Shown: positions 57,663-64,000 of the stretch, one piece after another
Position numbering within the stretch: the stretch's first letter is position 1
How the letters are laid out: each line of letters begins with the position of its first letter
Assembly (NCBI GenBank): GCA_022846095.1
Contig: AP025583.1
Coordinates: 3,621,279 to 3,685,278 of the forward strand
Direction: 5' to 3'
Source: Oscillospiraceae bacterium
GTDB taxonomy: Bacteria > Bacillota > Clostridia > Oscillospirales > Oscillospiraceae
Length of the DNA stretch: 64,000 bases
Translations under genes and position numbers: made by a program
The notes under the pieces: model-generated
Databases searched by the model: none
What the model was told of the DNA's origin: nothing
What the model saw: the letters and a program-made list of their open reading frames with translations, nothing else

Positions 57663-58241
57663 CTACACCTGGACGTTCTCAAAGAAGGTGATGAGCACGC
57701 TGCCCCGGACGGGGTCCCGGTTGATGTCGCCCTCCTTCTCCCCCATGACGCCCCCGCCCGCCTGCTCGCTGCTGTAGCTGACCATGCTGATCTGGCAGCG
57801 GTAGGGCACGTTGTGCAGGTTGGTGACGATGTCCCTGGCCTGCCGGTAGGTGGAGCAGAGGAAGTTGATGGTGATCTGCCGGCGGATGATGCTGCCGCCC
57901 TCGGCCGAGCTGGTGTCGAACGAGATGTCGAACTGCTGGCTGGGCGACATGATGTTGTTCAGCGCCGCCATGACCGGCTTGAGGTTGTCGTACTCCGCCA
58001 CCGGCATGTTGCTCTCCCGCAGCCCGGGCAGCTCGTTGTTCATTTTCGCCAGCAGCTGCAGCTTGGTGTTCAGGGTGTCCACCTCCAGCTGCACCTGCTC
58101 CTGCTGGGCGCGCAGGCTCTCGATCTGGTCCGTGGTGGGCCGGAACACCAGGAAGTAGTACACGGCCCCCACCGCCAGCAGCGCCACCACCAGCAGCAGC
58201 GCCTTGTCGCGGTTGGAAATGCCCTTTTTCATCTGCTCCAT
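57663..58241 (-). CDS. pilO: Type IV pilus inner-membrane component PilO
   Basis: PilO pairs with PilN in the inner-membrane alignment complex. The 192-aa product has a short cytoplasmic start, a membrane helix (ALLLVVALLAVGAVYYFLV), a coiled-coil stretch, and the ferredoxin-like periplasmic-type domain (RRQITINFLCSTYRQARDIV and ISMVSYSSE). It overlaps pilN by one base (TGATG). Confidence 0.88.
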   Translation of the reverse strand: MEQMKKGISNRDKALLLVVALLAVGAVYYFLVFRPTTDQIESLRAQQEQVQLEVDTLNTKLQLLAKMNNELPGLRESNMPVAEYDNLKPVMAALNNIMSPSQQFDISFDTSSAEGGSIIRRQITINFLCSTYRQARDIVTNLHNVPYRCQISMVSYSSEQAGGGVMGEKEGDINRDPVRGSVLITFFENVQV

Positions 58242-60028
58242 CAGCCCGCCGCCTCCTCACCGCCCTGGGCCTCCGGCACGGGCGCCGGGGGTGGGGTGTA
58301 ATCCGGGTCCTTCAGGGTAATCGACATGGTCACGTTGGTGTTCACCGCCGCCCCCGCGCCGGGCTGCGCCTGGACGGGCGCCTGGACGCCCTCGGGCTGC
58401 TCCGGGACGTAGCCGCCGGGGCTCACCACGCCGTACTGGTCGTCCAGGGACGCGGCGGTGTAGACCGAGACCTTCTCCACGATGTCCATGGCCTCCAGGT
58501 TGCTGACGATGAGGGCCGTGGCGTCCAGCGTCACGCCCGACATGGTCACGGAGAGCACGTTTTGGTTCATGGTGACGTTCTGGACGCGGGCCCTGGGCAT
58601 CAGCTCGCTCTCGGACAGCGCCAGCACCTCCAGCACGTCCACCTGGGCCTGCTCCTCCTCGGTCATCCAGCTCTTCCCATAGAGGTTGTACTCCTGCTGC
58701 ACCGCGGGGAACCCGGCGGTGGCCTGGGTGAGGCGCGCCGCCTCGGCCTGGAGGGCGCGCAGCACGGCCTCCTCCTGGTTCGCCCGCCCCATAAACTGGT
58801 AGACGCCGAAGTAGCCGAAGGCGGCGATGCACACCAGGACCAGCAGGAAAACCGGGATCGCCCTGGAGGGGCTGGCCATGGTCTTCCTCTGGACTGCCAC
58901 GTTCAGCCGGGTCTTGCTCAGATCCAGGCCGCCCCGCATCCCCTTGGCCCTGGCGCCCCGGGCAATCCTGAGCTTCGCCCGGGGGCGGCGCGCCTTGACG
59001 GCGCGCCCGTACACGGGCCGGTCCACGCGCTGCTCCGCCCGCCCGGGGGCGCTTTTCTGCGCTTCCGGCTCCGGCGGCTCCACGGTGGGCGGGGCGGCGC
59101 TCTCCTGCGCCTGGGGGCGCTCCGGCTCCCGCGCGCCCTGATCCTCCCGGATGGTGGCCCGCACACGGGCCGCCTCCGCCTGGATGGGGTCCCATTGGGC
59201 CTCCTCGGCCTGGGGTTCGGCGGCTGTCTCCCAGCTGTGCACGGAGGAGATGATCTCCACCATCTCCTCCTCGGCCGCCCGCTCCTGCGCCGCGTCGGGC
59301 CCCGCGCCCGTCCTGCGGCTGGCGTCGGACATGATGGCGGCCACCACGTTTTCAATCGAGGTGTTGAACTGCCCGCCCGCCTGGGGCGCGCCCGGCCCCG
59401 GCGGGGACTGGATGCCGTACTGCGTGCGCCCGATGTCGGCGAACACGGTGGCCATGGCGGCCGCGACGGCGGCGGCGGTGGTTGGGTCGAAGCCCTGGGC
59501 CGGCGGCGTCCAGCCCGGGGCCTGTCCGGCCTGCCCGCCCGGGGCGCTCCAGGCCGCCCCGTCCGCCTGCGGCCGGGGCTCCTCCCGCTCCGGCCCGACC
59601 TCCCGGTCGGGCGGGGTCCAGCTCCCCGCCGGGGGCGTCTGTTCCGGATCCGGGGTGGGGGGCGGCGTGGGTGCGGGCCGCTCCGCGACGGGCGGGGTCC
59701 AGACGGCGGAGGGCTCCGCGCGGGGCCGCTCCTCCGCCGCAGGGGCGGGCTGCGCGTCCTCCTGCGCGGCCTGCTCCTCCTGGCTGGCGCGGTTGAAGAT
59801 CTCCACCACGGTGGCCAGGGCGTCCTCCAGCTCCGCGTCGGTGACCCTGGCCGCCGGCTCCCCGGCCTGCTCCTCCCCCGGCCCCGGCGGCGGCGTCCAG
59901 CTTCCCACGGCGGGCTCCTCCCGCACGGGGGGCGGCGTCCAGCCGGAACCGGGCGCCGTCACGGACACGCCGGAGAGCGGATCCACGTAGGGGGGGCGGT
60001 AGCCGCCGTCCTGCTCCTCATTCCACAT
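58241..60028 (-). CDS. pilN: PilN-like protein with long disordered N-terminal region containing WTPP motifs
   Basis: A 595-aa protein whose C-terminal 220 residues look like PilN: a basic patch, a membrane helix (PVFLLVLVCIAAFGYFGVY) and a ferredoxin-like domain with LEVLALSESELMPRARV and VSNLEAMDIVEKVSVY. The first 370 residues are Pro/Ala/Glu-rich and presumably cytoplasmic and disordered, with five WTPP motifs at about 30, 44, 110, 137 and 173. PilN is normally near 190-220 aa and binds PilM through a short N-terminal peptide, so the extension is unusual. The start taken is the ATG at 60028; a GTG one codon upstream is possible. Confidence 0.85.
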   Translation of the reverse strand: MWNEEQDGGYRPPYVDPLSGVSVTAPGSGWTPPPVREEPAVGSWTPPPGPGEEQAGEPAARVTDAELEDALATVVEIFNRASQEEQAAQEDAQPAPAAEERPRAEPSAVWTPPVAERPAPTPPPTPDPEQTPPAGSWTPPDREVGPEREEPRPQADGAAWSAPGGQAGQAPGWTPPAQGFDPTTAAAVAAAMATVFADIGRTQYGIQSPPGPGAPQAGGQFNTSIENVVAAIMSDASRRTGAGPDAAQERAAEEEMVEIISSVHSWETAAEPQAEEAQWDPIQAEAARVRATIREDQGAREPERPQAQESAAPPTVEPPEPEAQKSAPGRAEQRVDRPVYGRAVKARRPRAKLRIARGARAKGMRGGLDLSKTRLNVAVQRKTMASPSRAIPVFLLVLVCIAAFGYFGVYQFMGRANQEEAVLRALQAEAARLTQATAGFPAVQQEYNLYGKSWMTEEEQAQVDVLEVLALSESELMPRARVQNVTMNQNVLSVTMSGVTLDATALIVSNLEAMDIVEKVSVYTAASLDDQYGVVSPGGYVPEQPEGVQAPVQAQPGAGAAVNTNVTMSITLKDPDYTPPPAPVPEAQGGEEAAG

Positions 60029-60043
60029 CACTTTACCCCCTCC

Positions 60044-61057
60044 CTACAATGTAATGCCGATGGCCGTGGTGCAGATGTCCGCCCCCCCGGCCTCTCCCTT
60101 GATGGGCGGCAGAAGCTGAAATACGTCGTGCATCTGCTGGTCCACCGTGTCCCGCACGGTGTCGATCAGCGGTGTCATGCGGGCGCCGCCGCCGAAGTAG
60201 TAGATATGCCGGATGGCCTTCTCCGGGTTGCTGGAGTTGTAGTAGCTGACGGCCTTGCGGATCTCCAGCGCGATGCTGGCGTAGGCGGAGGAGGCCTCCT
60301 TCAGGTGCCGCGTGGCCTCCTGGCTACTCTCCTTGTAGACGCGGGCCTCCTCCAGGGAGATGGACAGATCCCGGGCAATGGCGGCGTCCACCAGGGCCGC
60401 GCCGCTCTCGATGACGCGGCTGGCCTCGTAGAGGGGGCCGGTGTACATATGCAGGCGGGTGGCATCGTGGCCGATGTCCAGCAGGCAGTAGCCCTCGCCC
60501 TCCTGCGCCTGGGGATTGTGCTCCTCGTAGTAGCGGATCAGGTTGGAGTAGGCGCTCTCCAGCGGGGCGGCCACCCGCATTTTCAGGCCCAGCTTTTTGA
60601 AAAACCGGCTGTAGTTGTCCACCGCCGCGCGGGAGACGGCCACCGCCATCAGCTCCAGGCCCGTGACCTCCCCCGCCTCGTTTTTCTTAACGCCGCCCAG
60701 GGCGTAGTCGTAGTAGTACTTTGCCTTTTTCTCCGTCATGAGATCCTGGAACTCAAAGGGCAGGTTGTTGCGGATCTGCCGCGCGTCCATGACGGGGGTG
60801 GACATGCGGCGGAACACGGCGCTGCGCGCGGGCAGGACGAAGGCGCACTCTTTGGCCCGGACGCGGTTCTTTTTCAGCAGCTCCCGCAGAAAGATGCCCA
60901 GGGGCCCGGGAGAGGTGATCTCCCCGTCCTTCACCAGCCCCTCGGGGATGGGCTCCACCAGCAGCCGGGCTACGCCCTTCTTGTCGGTGACGGCGAGCTT
61001 GAGGTACGCCCCGCCGAAATCAAAGCCGATGCAGGGTTTTTTCGAGTTGGCGGCCAT
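60044..61057 (-). CDS. pilM: Type IV pilus assembly protein PilM
   Basis: PilM is a cytoplasmic actin-like ATP-binding protein that binds the PilN N-terminus. The 337-aa product has the actin-like motifs IGFDFGGAYLKLAV (phosphate 1) and CLLDIGHDATRLHMY (phosphate 2), and IYYFGGGARMTPLID in the adenosine region. The ATG at 61057 follows AAAGGAG; an upstream in-frame start lacks a good site. It is directly upstream of pilN and pilO. Confidence 0.93.
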   Translation of the reverse strand: MAANSKKPCIGFDFGGAYLKLAVTDKKGVARLLVEPIPEGLVKDGEITSPGPLGIFLRELLKKNRVRAKECAFVLPARSAVFRRMSTPVMDARQIRNNLPFEFQDLMTEKKAKYYYDYALGGVKKNEAGEVTGLELMAVAVSRAAVDNYSRFFKKLGLKMRVAAPLESAYSNLIRYYEEHNPQAQEGEGYCLLDIGHDATRLHMYTGPLYEASRVIESGAALVDAAIARDLSISLEEARVYKESSQEATRHLKEASSAYASIALEIRKAVSYYNSSNPEKAIRHIYYFGGGARMTPLIDTVRDTVDQQMHDVFQLLPPIKGEAGGADICTTAIGITL

Positions 61058-61102
61058 GACGCGGTCTCCTTTCACTCCGGCGCGAGCCGGGAAATCTGGC
61101 GG

Positions 61103-61906
61103 CTAGAACAGCGCGGCGTACCAGGTGAGCAGCCGCGTCCCCCACAGCCCCGCCAGCAGGGCCGCCAGGCAGATGGCTGGCCCGAAGGGCACGGCGTGGA
61201 ATTTTCCCCCCGCCGCCCGCGCGTCCCCGCGCGGAACCAGGCCCAGCAGCAGCCCCAGCGCGCAGGCCAGGATCAGGGTCAGCAGGCTCCGCCCCGGCCC
61301 CAGGTGCAGGCCCAGCATGGCGAAGAGCTTGATGTCCCCGCCCCCCATGGTCTCCACCCCCAGCAGCTTGTCCGCCGCCAGGGTGAACAGCAGCAGGGGG
61401 CCCGCCACGGAGATCCCCCCCAGCAGCCCGGCGCGCAGGCCCGCCAGCCCGCCGGAGAGGGGCAGCAGCGCCAGAAACCACACCGCCCCGGCCCCGATCA
61501 GGCCGTCGGAGAGCTCCCAGCTCTCCCAATCCTGCAGGGCCAGGGTCAGAAGCAGCGCCGCCAGCACGGCCCAGCGCAGCAGCTCCGCCCACTCCAATAT
61601 GGGGTCGAAGCGCAGCGCCAGCAGCAGGCAGGCCGCCATGGATACAAGCTCGGCGGCGGGATAGCGCCGGGAGATCCGCCCTCCGCAGTAGCGGCATCTG
61701 CCCCGCAGCAGCAGGAAGCTGAGCAGGGGGACCAGATCCCGGGCGGCGAGGGTGTGCCCGCATTGGGGGCAGCGGGAGCGCCCCTTCGCCACCGATTCGC
61801 CCCGGCAGAGCCGGAACGCCCAGTTGTTGCAGAAGGAGCCCAGCGCCAGGCCCAAAACGGCGGCCAGGAGATAATACACGCCGGGCGCGGCGGGCAGTCC
61901 GTGCAT
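61103..61906 (-). CDS. pilD: Prepilin leader peptidase / N-methyltransferase PilD
   Basis: PilD cleaves and methylates prepilins. The 267-aa membrane protein has the zinc-binding CPQC and CRYC pairs near the N-terminus, about seven membrane helices, and the second catalytic-Asp motif GGGDIKLFAMLG. The first catalytic Asp is probably in ALQDWESWELSDGLIG, where the usual Ile-Pro is absent. It lies between the pilins and pilM, in an operon with all its likely substrates. Confidence 0.92.
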   Translation of the reverse strand: MHGLPAAPGVYYLLAAVLGLALGSFCNNWAFRLCRGESVAKGRSRCPQCGHTLAARDLVPLLSFLLLRGRCRYCGGRISRRYPAAELVSMAACLLLALRFDPILEWAELLRWAVLAALLLTLALQDWESWELSDGLIGAGAVWFLALLPLSGGLAGLRAGLLGGISVAGPLLLFTLAADKLLGVETMGGGDIKLFAMLGLHLGPGRSLLTLILACALGLLLGLVPRGDARAAGGKFHAVPFGPAICLAALLAGLWGTRLLTWYAALF

Positions 61907-61947
61907 GGGCCGGGCCTCCTTGTCAAGATTTTGCGCCGGGGCGCCGG

Positions 61948-62346
61948 CTACGCCACCCAGGCTGCGGAGACGATAACGCCGCCCCCGGCAACCTCCACCT
62001 CAATATGCTGTCCGCTGTGGCTCGCGGCCTGGGGCGCCACGTGGGCAGGGCTTCCCCCCGCCGCATCGGCCGTGCGGATGATTTGGGCGTTGCTTCCGGC
62101 ATCCAGGAGGTAATAGGTCAGGTTCCGCCCGTCAAACGCGGGATTCGTCGCCCACTCGACCAGGTAGTCGGTGACCGCCATGGACTTCGCCGTGCGTAGG
62201 TTGGCCTCGTCCACGGATTCCCGGCTGCGCTCCATCTGGGCGGCGTAGGCCGGGACAGCCACGGCAGCTAAGATGGCAATGATGGCAACTACAATGAGAA
62301 GTTCCACCAGAGTAAAACCGGGAGAATGCCCCTTTTTAGCTTTCAT
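61948..62346 (-). CDS. Type IV major-type prepilin (copy 1)
   Basis: A 132-aa prepilin. Leader MKAKKGHSPG is followed by the mature FTLVELLIVVAIIAILAAVA with +5 Glu, a classic type IVa N-terminus. The globular part is short and lacks a clear disulfide pair. It is strongly similar over the first 60 mature residues to the pilin encoded upstream at 62506-62937 (shared RVDEANLRTA-like texts), so the two are paralogues. ATG at 62346 follows GAGGAAA. Confidence 0.93.
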   Translation of the reverse strand: MKAKKGHSPGFTLVELLIVVAIIAILAAVAVPAYAAQMERSRESVDEANLRTAKSMAVTDYLVEWATNPAFDGRNLTYYLLDAGSNAQIIRTADAAGGSPAHVAPQAASHSGQHIEVEVAGGGVIVSAAWVA

Positions 62347-62378
62347 AGCGTATTTCCTCGTTTTATTCCTCCAGCTTT

Positions 62379-62423
62379 CGCTGGGCGGAGCGGAGAAATA
62401 TAACTTCTCCGCTCCGCCCAGCG
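62379..62423 (-). other. Perfect hairpin between the two pilin genes
   Basis: A perfect 19-bp inverted repeat (arms 62379-62397 and 62405-62423, 7-base loop) lies in the 159-bp gap between the upstream and downstream pilin genes. No T-run follows on either strand, so it is not a classical terminator. The end of the right arm overlaps a second, smaller inverted repeat (GCGGGA at 62421-62426 with TCCCGC at 62439-62444), so two mutually exclusive structures are possible. It may set the ratio of the two pilins by partial termination, mRNA processing or 3'-end protection. Confidence 0.6.
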
Positions 62424-62505
62424 GGACATTGTAAAATCTCCCGCTGGGAATGTGTACGATGCGCACCGCCACAACCCGTAGGACGGACGCCTTTTTCAGT
62501 TTCCG

Positions 62506-62937
62506 TTACGGAGTGACCCACTCAGCCGTGGTAACGGCGCCACCCTCCCCCATTGTAATTTTAATTGTCTGTGTACTATGGGCGGTAGTCTGGCCACGCA
62601 GGTCACCTGTAGCCGCCAGAGTGGGGGGTGTCGTAGTGCCGGTCTCGGCTATTACAACGTTGCCCTCTGTCGTCAAGTTAAAGTAATATACGGTTCCCGC
62701 CGGACGGCCGTTCAAAAGGGAGTCCGCCGCCGCAAGAGAGGTGGCTGTGCGCAGGTTTGCCTCGTCTACACGCTCCCGCGCCGCATTCATTTGGGACGTG
62801 TACGCCGGGATAGCCACGGCAGCCAAAATTGCAATGATGGCCACCACGATCAGCAGCTCCACCAGGGTAAAGCCGGCCTGTTTTTTCAGCTTCTCCTTCA
62901 GCGCGGCGTTCCCCTTGGTTTTCAATGTTTGAACCAT
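62506..62937 (-). CDS. Type IV major-type prepilin (copy 2)
   Basis: A 143-aa prepilin with leader ending KKQAG and mature FTLVELLIVVAIIAILAAVA, +5 Glu included. The C-terminal domain is Thr/Gly-rich beta structure. It is the first pilin after pilC and precedes the hairpin at 62379-62423, a position often taken by the most abundant pilin. ATG at 62937 is preceded by AAAGGAA. Confidence 0.93.
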   Translation of the reverse strand: MVQTLKTKGNAALKEKLKKQAGFTLVELLIVVAIIAILAAVAIPAYTSQMNAARERVDEANLRTATSLAAADSLLNGRPAGTVYYFNLTTEGNVVIAETGTTTPPTLAATGDLRGQTTAHSTQTIKITMGEGGAVTTAEWVTP

Positions 62938-63028
62938 GGAAAATCATTCCTTTCTTTTCGCCGCGTGAAAGGCGCGGCCTTTGTATCTATTCAAACCGGC
63001 GCGGGTTGTCCGCCGGACTGAACCGAAC

Positions 63029-64000
63029 TCACATCATTCCGTCGTACATGGTGAACATGGGCAGGTAGAGGGAGATGAGGATAAAGCCCACCACCGCGCC
63101 CATGACCACGGTGATCAGCGGCTCCAGCTTGGACAGGGCCGCCGTGACGGCGGCGTCGGCCTCCTCATCGTAGAACGCGCCGATGGTGGTGAGCGTCTCC
63201 TCCAGGGAGCCGGACTCCTCGCCCACCGCCGTCATCTCCAGCAGCAGGGACGGGAGGTAGGGGTTGGCCCGCAGCGCGTCCCCCACCCGGCTGCCCCCTA
63301 TTACCGCCCGCACGGCGCCCTCGATGGACCGGCCCGTCATCATATTGGTCACCACCTTGGCGGTGATCTCCAGCGCCCGCACCATGGGCAGGCCGGAGGT
63401 GAGCAGGGTGGCCATGGTGTTGGCGAACTGGGAGGCGGCGTTCATGGTGTTCACCTTGCCCAGGATGGGCATGCGCATGGCGAAGGCCGACAGATTGCGC
63501 TTCCCGTCCGGGCTTCTGGCGTAGGCCCGCGCGGCCACGGCCAGCAGGACGATGACCCCCACCGGGATGAACCACCACTTTTTCATGAAGTTATAAACCA
63601 CCATCAGCACCGCGGTGGGGCCGGGCAGGTCCCGCCCCTCGAACATGGGCAGAAAGGCGGGCAGGGCAACCTGCACCACGATGGCCACCACCACCACCGC
63701 CACGATCATCAGGATAATGGGGTAGGTCATGGCCGACTTCACCTTGGCCTTGAGCTTGTACCCCTTTGCGAAGTAGGTCTCCATCTTTTTAAAGGAGGTC
63801 TCCAGGGTACCCGAGGCCTCGCCCGCCCGGACGGTCTCGATAAACGCGATGGGCAGCTTGGGCCCCCGGCTCTGGAGGCTGTCCGCCAGGCCCAGGCCCC
63901 CGGCCACGTCCTCCTTCACCCCCAGGAAAATCTCCTTGAGCACCTTGTCGGGGCACTGCTCGGCCACCACCGCCACCGTCCGCGCCAGCGGCAGGCCCGC
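63029..64000 (-). CDS. pilC: Type IV pilus platform protein PilC (GspF family), 5' end outside the window
   Basis: PilC/GspF is the inner-membrane platform on which pilin subunits are polymerised. About 324 residues are visible, with the frame open to the right edge, so the N-terminal portion is missing. Two GspF repeats are visible, with texts GGLGLADSLQSRGPKLP, FIETVRAGEASGTLETSFK and LLEMTAVGEESGSLEETL, and three membrane helices including the C-terminal one (VVMGAVVGFILISLYLPMF). pilB and pilT would be expected further upstream. Confidence 0.95.
   Translation of the reverse strand, partial: AGLPLARTVAVVAEQCPDKVLKEIFLGVKEDVAGGLGLADSLQSRGPKLPIAFIETVRAGEASGTLETSFKKMETYFAKGYKLKAKVKSAMTYPIILMIVAVVVVAIVVQVALPAFLPMFEGRDLPGPTAVLMVVYNFMKKWWFIPVGVIVLLAVAARAYARSPDGKRNLSAFAMRMPILGKVNTMNAASQFANTMATLLTSGLPMVRALEITAKVVTNMMTGRSIEGAVRAVIGGSRVGDALRANPYLPSLLLEMTAVGEESGSLEETLTTIGAFYDEEADAAVTAALSKLEPLITVVMGAVVGFILISLYLPMFTMYDGMM

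Noticed and set aside
58562-62113. 1183-aa plus-strand open frame opposite pilN, pilM and pilD
   Set aside because: Antisense to three clearly identified genes; low-complexity Gly/Arg/Leu/His text, no start context, no domain.
62379-62423. Rho-independent terminator after the upstream pilin gene
   Set aside because: The stem is strong, but neither strand has a T-run after it, so I list it only as a hairpin of unknown role.

Overview
This window reads as chromosomal DNA of a GC-rich, Gram-positive-type Clostridia, probably of the Oscillospiraceae kind (species not determined). The reasons are a FliY-type switch protein with CheC-like repeats, FliW next to CsrA, DUF6470, S-layer-homology (SLH) proteins, a class B sortase with an LPXTG-like substrate, DegV and DivIVA-like proteins, and no outer-membrane flagellar parts (no FlgH or FlgI). 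No rRNA, tRNA or CRISPR array was seen. The window is almost entirely about motility and the cell surface.

Layout. (1) About 1-20335, minus strand: one tightly packed flagellar operon running from flgB down to flhA (flgB, flgC, fliE, fliF, fliG, fliH, fliI, fliJ, a degenerate receiver, fliK, flgD, a TIGR02530-type gene, flgE, flbD, motA, motB, fliM, fliY, cheY, fliO, fliP, fliQ, fliR, flhB, flhA) and continuing off the left edge. (2) 20336-20665: an AT-rich gap carrying a strong sigma-A-type promoter aimed at flgB. The gap is bracketed by two near-identical 24-bp recombinase-like sites in inverted orientation, and a tyrosine recombinase gene lies right beside it (20666-21523). This looks like a flagellar phase-variation switch, drawn here in its ON orientation. 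(3) 21732-32612, minus strand: helicase-associated-repeat protein, csrA, fliW, a DUF6470 gene, flgL, flgK, flgN, flgM, cheB, cheR, cheW, cheA, with a sigma-28-type promoter in front of cheA. (4) 32722-45555, plus strand: a FliK-like protein, a FlhB C-domain-like protein, a PilZ protein, two very large SLH proteins, a second PilZ protein and a class B sortase. (5) 45611-48629, minus strand: an unusual small operon (22-codon ORF, membrane-anchored 127-aa protein, small membrane protein, ThiF/E1-like enzyme, ClpB-type AAA+ unfoldase). (6) 48777-53728, minus strand: a thioester/Cna-B-like adhesin with a sortase signal, a small membrane protein, DegV, a DivIVA-like protein and an unknown. (7) 53763-64000, minus strand: a type IV pilus locus (minor pilins, a giant pilin with GLUG repeats, PilO, PilN, PilM, prepilin peptidase, two major-type pilins, PilC cut by the window edge).

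How it fits together. The flg operon encodes basal body, export gate, stator, hook and switch. Region 3 encodes the hook-filament junction, export chaperone, anti-sigma factor, the FliW-CsrA post-transcriptional module and the core chemotaxis phosphorelay. Two PilZ proteins suggest c-di-GMP input. SLH proteins, sortase plus adhesin, and type IV pili offer alternative surface states. If the switch inverts, one small recombinase would decide whether the whole flagellar operon is expressed, in a locus that also holds the pilus and adhesin genes of the sessile or twitching state.

Most gene names rest on family motifs read directly from the translations. Start codons were chosen from ribosome-binding-site spacing. 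The inversion, the c-di-GMP logic and the role of the E1/AAA+ operon are inferences.
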